Origin: Dermatemys mawii
Lineage: Eukaryota > Chordata > Testudines > Dermatemydidae
Assembly (NCBI GenBank): GCA_007922305.1
Contig: ML677326.1
Span: forward strand, 53,456,453-53,520,452
Direction of reading: 5' to 3'
Length of the DNA: 64,000 nt
Part shown: positions 1-10,567 of the stretch, one piece after another
Layout of the letters: every line of letters begins with the position of its first letter
How positions within the stretch are numbered: the stretch's first letter is position 1
The notes under the pieces: generated by a model
Databases searched by the model: none
What the model was told of the DNA's origin: nothing
The model's input: the letters and a program-made list of their open reading frames with translations, nothing else
Translations under genes and position numbers: made by a program

Positions 1-189
1 CCCAACAAGTTGGATGGAGACAATATTGCAAACATAATTTATGAAGAATTTACCAAATGCTCTAATTAGGTTCTTCGTGAAATTCTTCTTGAAATGTACA
101 GCACCACAATCTAGAAAGGAATCTCAGTTATTACTTGTCCTAGTTCCTTTAGAGAGGATTTGTAAAGGCCCTTTGTCAAAGGATATCAT

Positions 190-777
190 TGGCCCTTTTA
201 GAGGGAACAGGCCAGTGCATGGTGACTGGCCATCTGACCCCCAGCTAAGCTTAAAAGAGGACACCTGAGCCCTAGGAAGCTGTGGCTGGGGAAAGGCTGA
301 GGGCAGGAGAGCAGTAAGAGGGATTTGCTTTTTGACCTCTCCAAGCCAGAGATCCAGGACTGAAGTTAGAGAGCTGAAGAGGGAATTGCCTGTTGACTTC
401 CAAGCCAGCGCAGAGGGCTGAAGTCAGAAGAGTGGCAGGGGGCTTTACCCACCAGTGATTTTGTGCTGCAGAGCTGGAAGAAGTCAGCGGACTAGTGGGA
501 GTGATGAGTCTCTTTTGGTGGGGATGAACTCCAGCAGAAGCTGTGGGGATTCCTACTAGGAAGAACAGGGTTCCACTCGAGCTAGAAGGGCTGTGGTGGC
601 AGTTCTGGTAAAAGAACAGGAGAGGACAGAAGAAGAGCCCACATATGGTGAAAGATGCTGGAACACAGTATGTGCTAAAATGATGGACTAGAATGTGGGA
701 TTTTAAGGACTATATACAGTGGGTAGAAGAAATGGACTATGGAAAGTTTAGACTGTTTTTCATTATGTTTTTGTAAT
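190..777 (+). mobile_element. LTR-like repeat block, unclassified
   Basis: This G/A-rich block differs from the surrounding AT-rich intron. It has a short CTTAAAAGAGGA start-like motif near 249-260, repeated GAGGGCTGAAGTCAGAAGAG-like purine runs, and ends in TTTTTGTAATATA, which resembles a decayed polyadenylation signal. The composition resembles LTR U3/R sequence, and the block abuts the 174-bp repeat at 778. I could not define termini or a target-site duplication, so the LTR assignment is inference. Confidence 0.35.
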
Positions 778-951
778 ATACCTGCCCAATGAAGGGGTAT
801 TTTTGAGGCAAGAAAGCTTGTTTTGAGGACTCCGTAGAAGGGAAATTGATGTAAGTGCACTTGTTCTGCTGCTGGGGTGTACTTCAGGTGGGATTGACAC
901 ACAGTTGCCCCTAACTACTTTGGCTAGCATTAACACATTCTGTTTTAGCAT
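778..951. repeat. 174-bp direct repeat, copy 1 (3' end of gag region)
   Basis: This segment recurs almost base for base at 2885-3058; the visible differences are single bases, for example CTTCAGG versus CTGCAGG. Read on the minus strand it starts inside the end of the gag-like coding sequence (911-1593) and runs past its stop. It therefore belongs to the retrotransposon internal region rather than to a host sequence. Confidence 0.8.
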
Positions 952-1593
952 CCCATAACCACTGTTTTGCATCATCACTGGTCATAGTCAGGAACTGCTC
1001 CTGGAGAACTAAATCACATACTCCTTCAAAGGTAGTTACACCCCTTCCTTTGACCCATTTATCTAACAGATCCTTCTTCTGGTTTATGTAAGCCAGATGA
1101 CTTAGTCCAGCCCCTCTCTTAAGGGTTCTAAATTTTACTCTGTGTCAGGTATAATTTGAAATTGTCTTAAAACCAAATCCTTAAATTTACCATAGTTTGA
1201 AGCATTCTCAATAGGCATCTTATTGAAGATGCCCAGAGTTCGGCCAGTCAATTTTGCTATCAATGTGGTCATCTTTTGATCTTCAGGGATTTTATGTAGA
1301 GTGCACAGTCTCTCAAAGGTGATGAAATATTCGGCAATGTCGTTGGACTCATCATACTGTAGGCACAGTCGCTCCCATTTGTGGATTTTTGGGGAAGTGG
1401 AGTCAGCAGCTGGAGGAAATTGTCTCTGCAGCTCCAAAACAACCAGTTCATGCTTCTGTCTCTCAATCTGGGCTTCCATAGCCCCTCTTTGGGCAGCTTC
1501 CTCTCTCTCCATCAGCCTTTGATGTTCTCTTTGTCTTTCCTCAGCTTGGAATTTGGCTAATTCTAAATCCTTTTGGCCCTTACCACCTGTCAT
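911..1593 (-). pseudogene. Ty3/Gypsy-type gag remnant with SCAN-like capsid
   Basis: A minus-strand reading frame starts at 1593 with MTGGKGQKDLELAKFQAEER, a charged coiled-coil-like N-terminus of about 55 residues (rich in E, R, Q). A capsid-like region follows, with FERLCTLHKIPEDQK, then LTGR and FKDLVLRQFQI. A stop falls at 1135-1137. Capsid-like coding resumes at once in a shifted frame, with KFRTLKRG, DLLDKWVKG and LVLQEQFL, and ends at a TAG at 911-913. The order of blocks matches the capsid of Gmr1-like Gypsy elements, the family from which the vertebrate SCAN domain is thought to derive. The frame break and the absence of protease, reverse transcriptase and integrase show a dead, internally deleted copy. 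The 5' LTR lies just upstream (2097-2885). The protein is retrotransposon-derived and no host function is suggested. Confidence 0.8.
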
Positions 1594-2077
1594 TTTAATC
1601 TTTCTGTGTTTAACTTACTAACTGAAAATTAAACAAAATTTTCTTATATCACTTGGAAATTCTTAGCAGGGTTTTAATCCTACCAGCAGAGGGAGAAAGA
1701 CCCCCTACACTGATTCTCAGACAACTGAACTGACCAGTTCCCCCCCCACACACATAGGAACCCCCGGGATGGTTGCCTAGCACTTAACGAGCCTATTAAC
1801 TCTTAACTGCAAACCTGGGCTACTCTCTGCTATCCAGCAGGAGAAAACCCTCTCAAAAAAAAAAAACCCAAAAAACCTTCAGTTCCCTGCCCTCAGGCAA
1901 CTGAAAAAGACAAAGCGTGGAGCTATCACAGCTTCAAGACCTGCAGAACAAGTTTTTCCAGAGTGACTCCCTGTGGTGTTTAACTTAACACTGTTACCTG
2001 CTTTGTACTTGTTGAGGTCTTACCTTAGAGAAAAACTGCTTTCTGCAAAATTCTGTTTTTTAAATTCACAAAATTTC

Positions 2078-2096
2078 ATCCCACCACTGCCAACCA
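2078..2096 (-). other. Primer-binding site, tRNA-Leu-like
   Basis: Directly next to the inner LTR edge the minus strand reads TGGTTGGCAGTGGTGGGAT. This is close to the complement of the 3' end of a vertebrate tRNA-Leu (CCCACCGCTGCCACCA as I recall it), with one extra T and one transition. Position and the leading TGG fit a reverse-transcription primer site, which fixes the orientation of the element as minus. Confidence 0.6.
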
Positions 2097-2885
2097 TGTC
2101 AGGATTGCCTCCCCACTCTGAACTCTAGGGTACAGATGTAGGGACCCGTATGAAAAAAAGAAATAACCCCCACCCCACAGCCTATTTTACCAGCTTGGGT
2201 TAAAATGTTTTTCCCCAGAACACAAATTCTTCTGTATCTGGACCTGGTACGCTGCCACCACCAAACTAGGTCTAGGGTAGTTTGGGAACCTTCTTTCCCT
2301 TTCCACTAACCCCCCAAACTTCTTCCTTCCCTGGAAAGCTTGAGAGAATAAAAAACCCAAACCTCGCCTGATCCTGCGAGACGTGCCCGATCCAAAACCA
2401 GGATCTTATACAATGGAAAACAAGCAGTCAGCTTCTTAAAAGAAAGATTTTAATAAAAGAAAAAAAGAAAGGAATAAATCCCTTCTAACCATCAATAGAA
2501 CAGCATCTACCATAATTAACAAAAGGATTCAGAAACCAAACCTCTCCCCCGAGGCAACTTTCTCCCACTGTTGAAATCTCTGCTGAAGCTTACAATATCA
2601 AGAAGCACCCAGCCAACACTCACCACTGAGAACCTCCCAAGTGATAAAAAGAAGGTAAACTTACTGACTACAGTACTTGATAGAATCTTATAGTTATAGT
2701 GAAAGACATAGCTGTGTTCATCCCATAGCCAAGGTGAACAGAGAGAGACCCAGAGAGAAACTGAAACTTAAAATCCTTTGTCTCTTGAGGAATTTCTCAT
2801 TGGTCAGTTGTCCACCTCTCAGGTTACCTTTAGCTTAACCCCTTACAGGTAAACAATAATTCTAGGCTACTTCACACTTCTGACA
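2097..2885 (-). mobile_element. Gypsy 5' LTR
   Basis: This 789-bp block has TGTCAG at one end and CTGACA at the other, giving TG...CA termini on either strand. It is present again as a solo copy at 44703-45502 with high similarity over its whole length. The primer site and gag lie on its left, so in the minus orientation it is the 5' LTR. The + strand contains A-rich runs around 2440-2475. No 3' LTR of this element is seen next to the gag remnant. Confidence 0.85.
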
Positions 2886-3058
2886 TACCTGCCCAATGAA
2901 GGGGTATTTTTGAGGCAAGAAAGCTTGTTTTGAGGACTCCGTAGAAGGGAAATTGATGTAAGTGCACTTGTTCTGCTGCTGGGGTGTACTGCAGGTGGGA
3001 TTGACACACAGTTGCCCCTAACTACTTTGGCTAGCATTAACACATTCTGTTTTAGCAT
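2885..3058. repeat. 174-bp direct repeat, copy 2
   Basis: This second copy of the 778-951 segment overlaps the outer LTR edge by one base. On the minus strand the order is gag-end fragment, LTR, primer site, gag, gag-end fragment. A simple insertion cannot produce this order; it implies tandem recombination or rearrangement of a deleted element. Confidence 0.8.
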
Positions 3059-4369
3059 TGCACTGCAATCTTTAATTGATCACCATATATTCCCATTTTG
3101 TCCTTTTCCCAATTCCCCACTCCTAGTACAGGCTGTTTATTAACCTGATATCTCTGAAAAGTCGCTGTTGGAGCCAGGTTAATGTTCTTTTATTACTTAC
3201 ATTTATTTTTTCTGAGGCTTTGTACACTGTTTTGCCTTAATTGTGGTGGTGTTTGGGTTGCTCCAGCTTTACTCTGTATACAATGTATGGATGTTAATAA
3301 TTCCCTCTTTCTGCTTGCTTATGATGTTTCTTAATTCTCCAGAATTTAACTTCATACATGGCAAGAGCTATTACCAAAGCTTCCGTTATGACATTTTGCA
3401 TAATTAAGTGGCATTGAGTTTGATAAATTCAGTAGTCTAGGGACTAGATCTAAGCTGCATTTGTTTGGTGGGCACCCAGTCACAGGACCTCAGAAGCCTA
3501 ATGAAGGATGGTGCATAGGCAGAAAGTGATTGGAAATTGCCTTCCAGTGGGTGGCTGACAGGGCAAAAAAGGAGATTTAGCTAAGGAAACTGTAAATGCA
3601 AAGGATCGATGCATCTCCTCAGCATTCTCCATGGCTAGGGCTTCTGTGGATTCCCCCTCCCTCCCAACCAAAATTAAAGTTGTAAAGTTGCTCCTGCGTA
3701 CTGGAAGCTCAGAGGCATGGCAGGTGGCAATGTTATTCTTTGCTTTCCCTCAGGATGACCCCCTTCAAGGGTACTGGGGGATCATCTAGTACAGGGAGAA
3801 ATAAATTACACCTCTCTCTGCCCAGCATGAGTGAAATTGATTCCTGGGCTCTGAGTATTAACCAGTCTTTTATTGTGACATAAAATATTCAAAGAAAGGT
3901 ACCTACTTTCATAACCCATGTACTACTCTTGTATTCTGTTGTCTATTGATTAGTGGGCATTAATATCCCAGGAACAAAAAAATTACTTAACTTCTACACC
4001 TCTCCTGCCCACCCCCCAATTGTATTGATCATGCTCTGTGTTTACTTCTGTGAAGTGTATCTGTCAACCTTGAAAAATAAATTTAAAAAATGAATTGAGT
4101 TGTGCTAATCAAATCAACATTTTAGTGCCTGTTATACCCATTTAAATTTATCTGTGAGAATTTCTTTTATTTATGTTAACTTGGAAATAGAAATATTTTA
4201 AACATTTAAGTATCTAGAAAGAATTTAATGTTGCGTTCAATTTATCACCTTTGAATTTGTTTGTAATTGCAATCTTTTCAATGCCTGTACTCTTCTTGAT
4301 TCCATTATCTCTATTTGGAGAAATTACATTATATGTTCATTGTATTCAGCGTTGTGGTAGCCAGGATAT

Positions 4370-4560
4370 CTGAGAGGCAAGATGGGTGAGGTAATACCTG
4401 TTGTTGAATGAACTTCTGTTGGTGAGAGAGACAAGCTTCCAAGCTTACACAGAGCTTTTCTTCAGGTCTGCAGAAGAGCTCTGTGTAAGCTCAAAAACTT
4501 GTCTCTCTCACCAAGGGAAGTTGGTCCAATAAAAGATATTACCTTATCTACCTTGTCTCA
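4370..4560. mobile_element. Palindromic MITE-like element
   Basis: The two halves are inverted copies. A perfect 15-bp pair, GGTGAGAGAGACAAG at 4421-4435 and its complement at 4498-4512, encloses a second 14-bp pair, GCTTACACAGAGCT at 4443-4456 with its complement at 4477-4490. Outside these the arms continue with GGTAATA...GAACTTC against GAAGTTGG...TATTACC. The structure is that of a fold-back, non-autonomous DNA element. No clean target duplication was found. Confidence 0.7.
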
Positions 4561-5051
4561 TTATACATTCAGATTGATATGAAAAGGAAAATTATACAAT
4601 GCTGCCAAATGCTGGGAAATTAATTTCACAGTAATACTAGATGTGTAGCTGAATGCACAATTAAACTGCATAAATAGTAGGACTTTATTCCTTATTGAAA
4701 TAGAAGTATGTACACGCACACACAGAGAAATATGTTATTAACAGTGCTTTCTGCACAGTGAGAGAGTCAAGTGGCACAAGGCAAATCCAAGGAGAATAAT
4801 GTTCCTGTTAATCATCGTTAAGTGGTTGCAATACGTATGTATTTTAATTAAATAAAAATCCCTTGCCTTGGGTACAATTTTGAGCTTTCCAAAGCAGTAT
4901 AAAGCAGCTTGGATAGAAAACACTCTCATTTTCTGTTAACCGATTATTAAATTTTCAGTATTCAGGATGAAGAGTGCACAGTGCTTAGGCTGCACCATGT
5001 AATTGCTTCAGAATTCCTACAGTATTAATCCATTTTGGGATAGCTGACAGT

Positions 5052-5152
5052 TTTCTTGGAATCAAATCCTCAGTTCATGTAAATCAGTGTAAGTCCATTT
5101 ATTTCAAAGGAGCTATATGATTTACACTGGCCAAGGATGTGGCTCCAAATGC
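5052..5152. repeat. Short palindromic interspersed repeat
   Basis: An inverted pair reads ATCCTCAGTTCATGTAAATCAG on the left and ATGATTTACACTGGCCAAGGAT on the right, around a TCCATTTATTTCAAAGGA centre. The same design (GTAAATC arms, TTCAAT-like centre) recurs near 56757-56882 and 57131-57236. Confidence 0.5.
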
Positions 5153-5789
5153 CTGAACAGATATTGCCTCCAAGTTCTCTCAATAGGAGCCAATGTATAA
5201 TCTTAGGAGAGGCAATACTGGCAAACTTTGGATACACAAATACCAATCAGAAAAGCCTCTTAATCACAGCTCCTTGCACTGTCTGTTCCACACACCCTCC
5301 TTATTCCGCAAAACAAAACAAATAATAAATGGCCATATCCGTTCACTTAATTCATAGAAGAGTTCTGCGCAAAGATTGATGACAGAGCGTGGTGGTCATC
5401 TCCTTCAAAAACAGAATAGTCCCTATTATGTGAACGCCTCAAGGGAAACCTTCAGATAATCAGCGTGCCAGCCCAGTACATTTTCAGTCTGTACTATGAG
5501 GGCACCCAAATCACAGAGAGCCTAACTCTTTCCCCCAGAGATAGCCCCACAGTGAAATTCCTGCAGAATTTAGAAGTTCATAGGTCTCAGATGTGAAAGA
5601 GCTCCAGCCTCTTGGAACACTTAAGCTCCACATTGCTTGAGCTTCTGTCAATATTTGAGGGTGGTGATGTGTTGGGTTTTTTTTGGTAACCAAGGAGTTT
5701 AGTTAACAGGTATCTAACAGACACCGCTGTCTTGGGTCCATACAACATGCATTTTGATGTAGTAATTACTATGTCAGAGTTTATGGTAG

Positions 5790-6015
5790 TGCTGGGTAAC
5801 CTGCAGTCTGCCAGGGTAACCTGCTAGCAGGCCACAAGACAGTTTGTTTACATTGACTGTTCACTGTTCCCAGTGACTGTGTTTTGCCGTTCCCAGCCAA
5901 TGGGAGCCGCGGGCAGCTGTGCGGGCCACAGGAACGTGCTGGCTGCCGCCTCTCGCTGCCAATGGGAGCTTGGTGGCCTGTAGGAAATAACCCTGCGGGC
6001 TGTGTGTTTGAGACC
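5790..6015. mobile_element. GC-rich hAT-like element, degraded
   Basis: A GC-rich island (CCAATGGGAGCCGCGGGCAG and a second CCAATGGGAGCTTGG) sits in AT-rich intron and ends in TTTGAGACCCCTGG. That end resembles the inner-to-outer terminus of hAT-Charlie-type non-autonomous elements. A matching left terminus and target duplication were not found. Confidence 0.4.
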
Positions 6016-6066
6016 CCTGGACTAGATGAACATAATGGACCCTTCTGGTCTTAAAATCTAAGAACA
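6016..6066 (+). mobile_element. CR1-like 3' tail fragment
   Basis: The short stretch CTAGATGAACATAATGGACC, followed by CTTCTGGTCTTAAAATCTAAG, matches the general form of sauropsid CR1/SINE 3' ends. Only the tail is present. Confidence 0.55.
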
Positions 6067-6205
6067 TGTTCAGTCCTATGAGCATGTGCTTACCTATATC
6101 ATGTAAATAGCACCACACTGCTTACTTGATGTTGTATCACCTCACAATCAACCCAATATGAAGGAGGGCTTTCTCCTGGGAGCCACCTTTCCCCAATGTC
6201 TAGGA

Positions 6206-6547
6206 TGGCGGTTCTCAAACTTCTTGGATCGGCGGCCCTTTTTCCGCTCCCCGTAGGCCGCCGCGACCCCATGCATGTCCGCCAAAAAGCTGCCAAGTGA
6301 GAGTTTCCACTTTCAGCGTTTTTTTTGGCGGACATGCTATGCACTTCACATTGTCCACCGAAAAGCCGCTGAAACCAGAAACTTTCATTTCGTCAGCTTT
6401 TCGGAGAACACTCTGAAGCGCACAGTATGTCTGCCAAAATGCTGCCAAAAGCGGAAGCGTTTGGCTCGGTGGCACTTTGGCGGCACAGGGAGCTTGCACC
6501 CTTGCAACCCCTGGTGGGGGTCGCAACTCCCAGTTTGAGAACCGCTG
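6206..6547. mobile_element. hAT-type non-autonomous element with 8-bp TSD
   Basis: The termini are inverted: GCGGTTCTCAAACTTCTTGG on the left, CCAGTTTGAGAACCGCTG on the right. They are flanked by a perfect 8-bp direct repeat, GTCTAGGA, at 6198-6205 and 6548-6555. CAG...CTG ends (the left one altered to TGG) and an 8-bp duplication are hallmarks of hAT transposition. The interior contains repeated inverted TTGGCGG/CCGCCAA modules. It encodes no transposase. Confidence 0.85.
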
Positions 6548-8447
6548 GTCTAGGAGAAGGTGCCCCTCTCATTTTTGCAAATAATATCCATTACAACTTT
6601 TGATGTTATTTCACTAAATAATTATCTGGAAGTATTTTCTTCATTTTTTGACCAGCTCAGTGAGTGGTTGAATAATCTTTTGCAAATAATAGACATTGCA
6701 AATTTTATCACATTTGTGAATCCACATTTTCTTCATTCAGCTAGCTGAATCCACATCAGAGTTTATATCATTTGTCACAACAACCTCTTCTCCAAAGTTC
6801 ACAGCTTTTGAATGTTCACAAAGCAATAGTATCTTATTAACTATTGTGTTGTTTTATTATTGAAATTGGGTTTGCTAAAGTACAAGGGAAAATTCTGAAG
6901 AGAGATGATGTGGAGAAAGAATGAGGAAAGAATGAGATGACCAATATTTTTTTTTGTCTGTAACTTGATTCTGCTGGGACAGGCCACTCTCTACTTAATT
7001 GCACCCTGTTTGTTCTTCCAAGATGACAGCATACTCGGGTGGCAAAGCACAATGGCTGCTTCTGTTAGGAAAAAAATGACTATTTTCTCTATCGCTATTT
7101 TCATGGCCCTCAGGTTGGATTGAATCCAAACTCAGATTAATTATTTATAAAGTCTGCTTAATATGGCATAATTAATAACCAGCAGTAGAAAAAAATGAGA
7201 GAGGAAAAATTGTAGAGTCAGACTGATTTAACTTAGTTTAATGCAAGCACAGCTTGAACTATAGGTTGGAAAAATCTTATGAACATGTTGATCTCTACCT
7301 GAATAGGTCCATAACAAAAATATTTTCTATCAGATTTTGATGGCATATAAAACAATTCTTTCTTTACTCTCTAAAATTTGATTTTACTTCCATCAACACA
7401 ATTGTTTCACAATAACTCCATTAAAAATAGTCTTTCTTAAACTCAAGCACTCTAAAAGTAGAAACTGTTATAATTAAGGTTGCCTTTGTAACCTTAACTC
7501 AGACCCTTTGTGTGTGCAGAATGATTACATTAATTGCATGATCACATATGATTTTTCCCACAGGGTCCCTGAATGGGTAGTTATTCAATATTTTTTTTTC
7601 CTCCTCATTCGGTGTATGGCCCCATGCCATTTATGCACTTCATCCAAATACTGCACTGAATGCAAGGTTTGTAATCTTGGCTCCAATCATCTTCCCCCTT
7701 CCCTCCTAGCCAGCCTCCTACCCCTCTCTAATGCTACATCTTTCTCTCCCCTGCTTCTATTCACCACATCCCGCCCACTGGCTTCCGTCTCCCGCTTTGC
7801 TCTTTCCCTGGACCTTCTTGGCTCCTGGCCTCCCAATCCTAAATGGCTTTTTTGGGGTCTTGCTGCAGCATAAACAATAATACCATTAATAATAAATTTT
7901 CTAAGCCATTTTATTCCCTCAGCTTCATTCAAAGGGATAAAGTCTAATTTTTAATGGTAATTTCTGAATATTTTACTACTCCTGCCCTTGAAAACTTCTA
8001 GCATGAGCCAATGTCAAATTCTACCTATCTTTCGCTTTTGTGATATAATACGATTTCTCTGGACAGGCCAAGGCATGCACAAGCCTTAGACATTGCCAAG
8101 GTTTTAGATGGAGAAGTTTGAATTATTCTTTTTCTCAATGTGTACTTAATCAACATTTTCCAAAAGCATTCTAGCCGTTAATGTGATTTATTCTGAACAT
8201 TTGTAAGCAGGAAAATATTTCTTTCCTTTGGAGCTAAAGTACATAGGGATCAAATTCAGCTTCATCTTTGGACTGTAGTTCCAGTCTTAACTATGGAGAG
8301 GCTGTTCCTCTCCATAATTAAGCGGAGCAAGATGTCAGCTCGTGCAATACCAAGCATCCTTTCTGAATTGACACCAGCCATTAGAGAGCAACATATTTTC
8401 TCGCTTTTAGCCATATGTGCGCACACATACACACAGAGAAAGAGGTT

Positions 8448-8650
8448 GTATCTACACTAGGGATGGGTTTTTTTTTCAAAGGGCCATAAAGACCAGTCTA
8501 CATGGCAACACTCAGGAAAGTTAATCCTAATTAACTAAAAATGTAAATTAAAAGTGGATTGGTTAAAGTGCATTAAACCCTGTGTGGCCACCCTCATTCA
8601 GAATCAAAGTGACATGAATTCAGTTTATCTTAATTCACTTCCACTTGGTG
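8448..8650. mobile_element. MITE-like repeat fragment
   Basis: TCTACACTAGGG at the left, the AAGTTAATCCTAATTAACTA and TGGATTGGTTAAAGTGCATT blocks, then an ATTCAGTTTATCTTAATTCA block form internally inverted AT-rich arms (TTAACT, AATTCA). This is characteristic of short DNA elements that start with CTACACT. Termini are imprecise. Confidence 0.4.
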
Positions 8651-8818
8651 AAACTGCACCTGTTGGGAATTATGGGTCTGAAAAATCAAATCCTAGTTTA
8701 GTCAAGACCAAAATGCATGACCGCTTCAACGGAAGACAATAGGTGTATGACTTGCTTCATTGATTTTAATGGAAGTTATGGGCCTATTCTCATTCCCATT
8801 GATGACAATGGGTGTCTT

Positions 8819-8930
8819 CTAGGGTATGTTTACACTGCTATTACACACCCACGGCTGGCCCATGTCAGCTGACTCAGGCTCATGGGGTTCAGGCTAAGGA
8901 GCTATTTAATTGTGACTTGGGCTTGGTTTT
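8819..8930. mobile_element. MITE-like repeat, left part
   Basis: It begins CTAGGGTATGTTTACACTGC and continues CCCACGGCTGGCCCATGTCAGCTGACTCAGG. The TACACTGC opening matches other elements here (29632, 34727). The right terminus is not recognisable, so the copy looks truncated. Confidence 0.45.
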
Positions 8931-10197
8931 GTGGTGTGCCTTTTTGAGGAGCAGCACAGGAGATGGAGTACTCGGGGAGGCATAGCGAAGATGACTTAAA
9001 GCCACCTTTTTCCCACCCAGATTCTAGGCTACTGCTGGGGTTGAAATATATCAGCCTTTGCTCAATTACGAATGGTGTGAGCTGGATCTCAGAATCCCTA
9101 TAGCTCTGCTACAGCTCTGCATTTTCTATAGCACTGAGTGACGTGGGTATGTTTCCTACACGCTGGCCTTTGAGGATCTGTTGACATCAGCCCTGCGGTG
9201 TTCCAACAGTGCCATTGTGGAAGTGTATAACAGCTAGTGTAAGAGGTAGAATTGGACCTATAATCAAGTTATATTTTAACTATTTTTGTTTATTTCCATT
9301 ACTATCAGGGTATATCTTTATAAATAATGACAAGATTTGCTCCAAAATCCATCATTTAAGGTCTTTGTGGAAAATTAATTTTATACTTGTTGAATTACCA
9401 TAAGAACAACTGAAAGGGGATTTTTGACAATTATTTTAACATATAAGAACAAACACTACGCAAATCTCTGAACAATTATGAGATTTCTAGAGGTACAAAC
9501 GAATCAGACTGTATTCTTTCATCTGAGTATCTACATCCTTAATTCAGATATCCTGTTTCTAAATACAGATATCAAATGTGACTCCTTAGAATCATCTAAT
9601 TGTGAGCCTAGGAAAGGTAGCAGAAAAATATCTTAAGAGCAGATTCTTTATTAGGATACAGCAGCTTGTTAAAGGTAAAAACTTAGCATGTTTTTTCCCA
9701 GCCCTTTTCAGTTCAGCATCAATTAAAAATGTAACTCTTAAGTTATTTTCTAGGTGCTGACTCAGCTTAATAATGATGTATATTTTGCCCTCAATCAGGT
9801 GCCAGATCATTGGTTAGCAATTAAAAAAACTTGTTTCAGCTGTTCTCAAGAACACTGAAGACACCTGAAGAGGCATTTATGCTGAGACATTTGACATACA
9901 AAGTGCACATTTATGTCTCGGTTTGGATGACCTGCAATTTCACAAGCTTTTTAAGTTCAATGATATGTTATTGAGCTTTGAGACATGTTGTCTTAAAACC
10001 TATATTTACAGTTAAGTTTCATAGATGAGGTTGAAAATTTTGTGGAAAATGTTCTTCAGTACAGTATGCAGTTTCAATGAAACTGATTTTTTTTTAAGTT
10101 TGACAAAATTTCCCACAGAAAGAAAAGGAAGTAAAATATGTTCCATTTTGAAATGATTTTTATTTCTATGTTATAATTTTATATTATATTATTTTAT

Positions 10198-10310
10198 TAT
10201 GTGTCAGTAATAGTAGTGCATGAAATGACATACCAAGTCATGTCATAATGACATGGTGGGCCATTATATACTATTACTACTGACATTTCATAATGACAGA
10301 CACTATAATA
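10198..10310. repeat. Palindromic AT-rich repeat
   Basis: It contains a perfect palindrome CATGTCAT-A-ATGACATG at 10239-10255. Outer arms are weaker: GTCAGTAATAGTAGT on the left against ACTATTACTACTGACAT on the right. A small fold-back element is likely; its family is unknown. Confidence 0.5.
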
Positions 10311-10388
10311 GTTGAAATATTGTATAGTCCTTTACTTCACCCAACAGATGGCTGGAATGCAGTGGTGATTTAAAGGATTAATTTAAAT

Positions 10389-10567
10389 CAGGGGTTCTCA
10401 GCGTGGGCATTTTGACCACCAGGAGAACTGCAAACAGATATCAAGGAGTTACAAACACCAGGCCCTGCTATATTGCTAAATTGGAGGAAGATTCCATAAA
10501 GATAAGTAAGGATGTTGGGGATTGGTTGCAGAGAGGTCCTGGTATGGAAAAAAGTTGAAAATTTCTC
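10389..10567. mobile_element. Old hAT-like element, diverged
   Basis: The left end CAGGGGTTCTCAGCGTGGG is the familiar hAT-Charlie-type terminus. The right end TTGAAAATTTCTC aligns with the complementary terminus after several transitions. Flanks ATTTAAAT (10381-10388) and ATCTAAAT (10568-10575) give a 7/8 match of the expected 8-bp target duplication. The 179-bp copy is more decayed than 6206-6547. Confidence 0.6.

Noticed and set aside
763..978. Minus-strand 71-codon frame also present at 2867-3058
   Set aside because: The duplicated frame is explained by the 174-bp retroelement repeat and is out of frame with gag.
6275..6538. Overlapping frames on both strands
   Set aside because: All lie inside the non-autonomous hAT element and reflect its inverted modules.
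7508..7873. 121-codon plus-strand frame
   Set aside because: It reads through a CT-rich tract, has no recognisable domain and an opposite-strand shadow frame; treated as chance.
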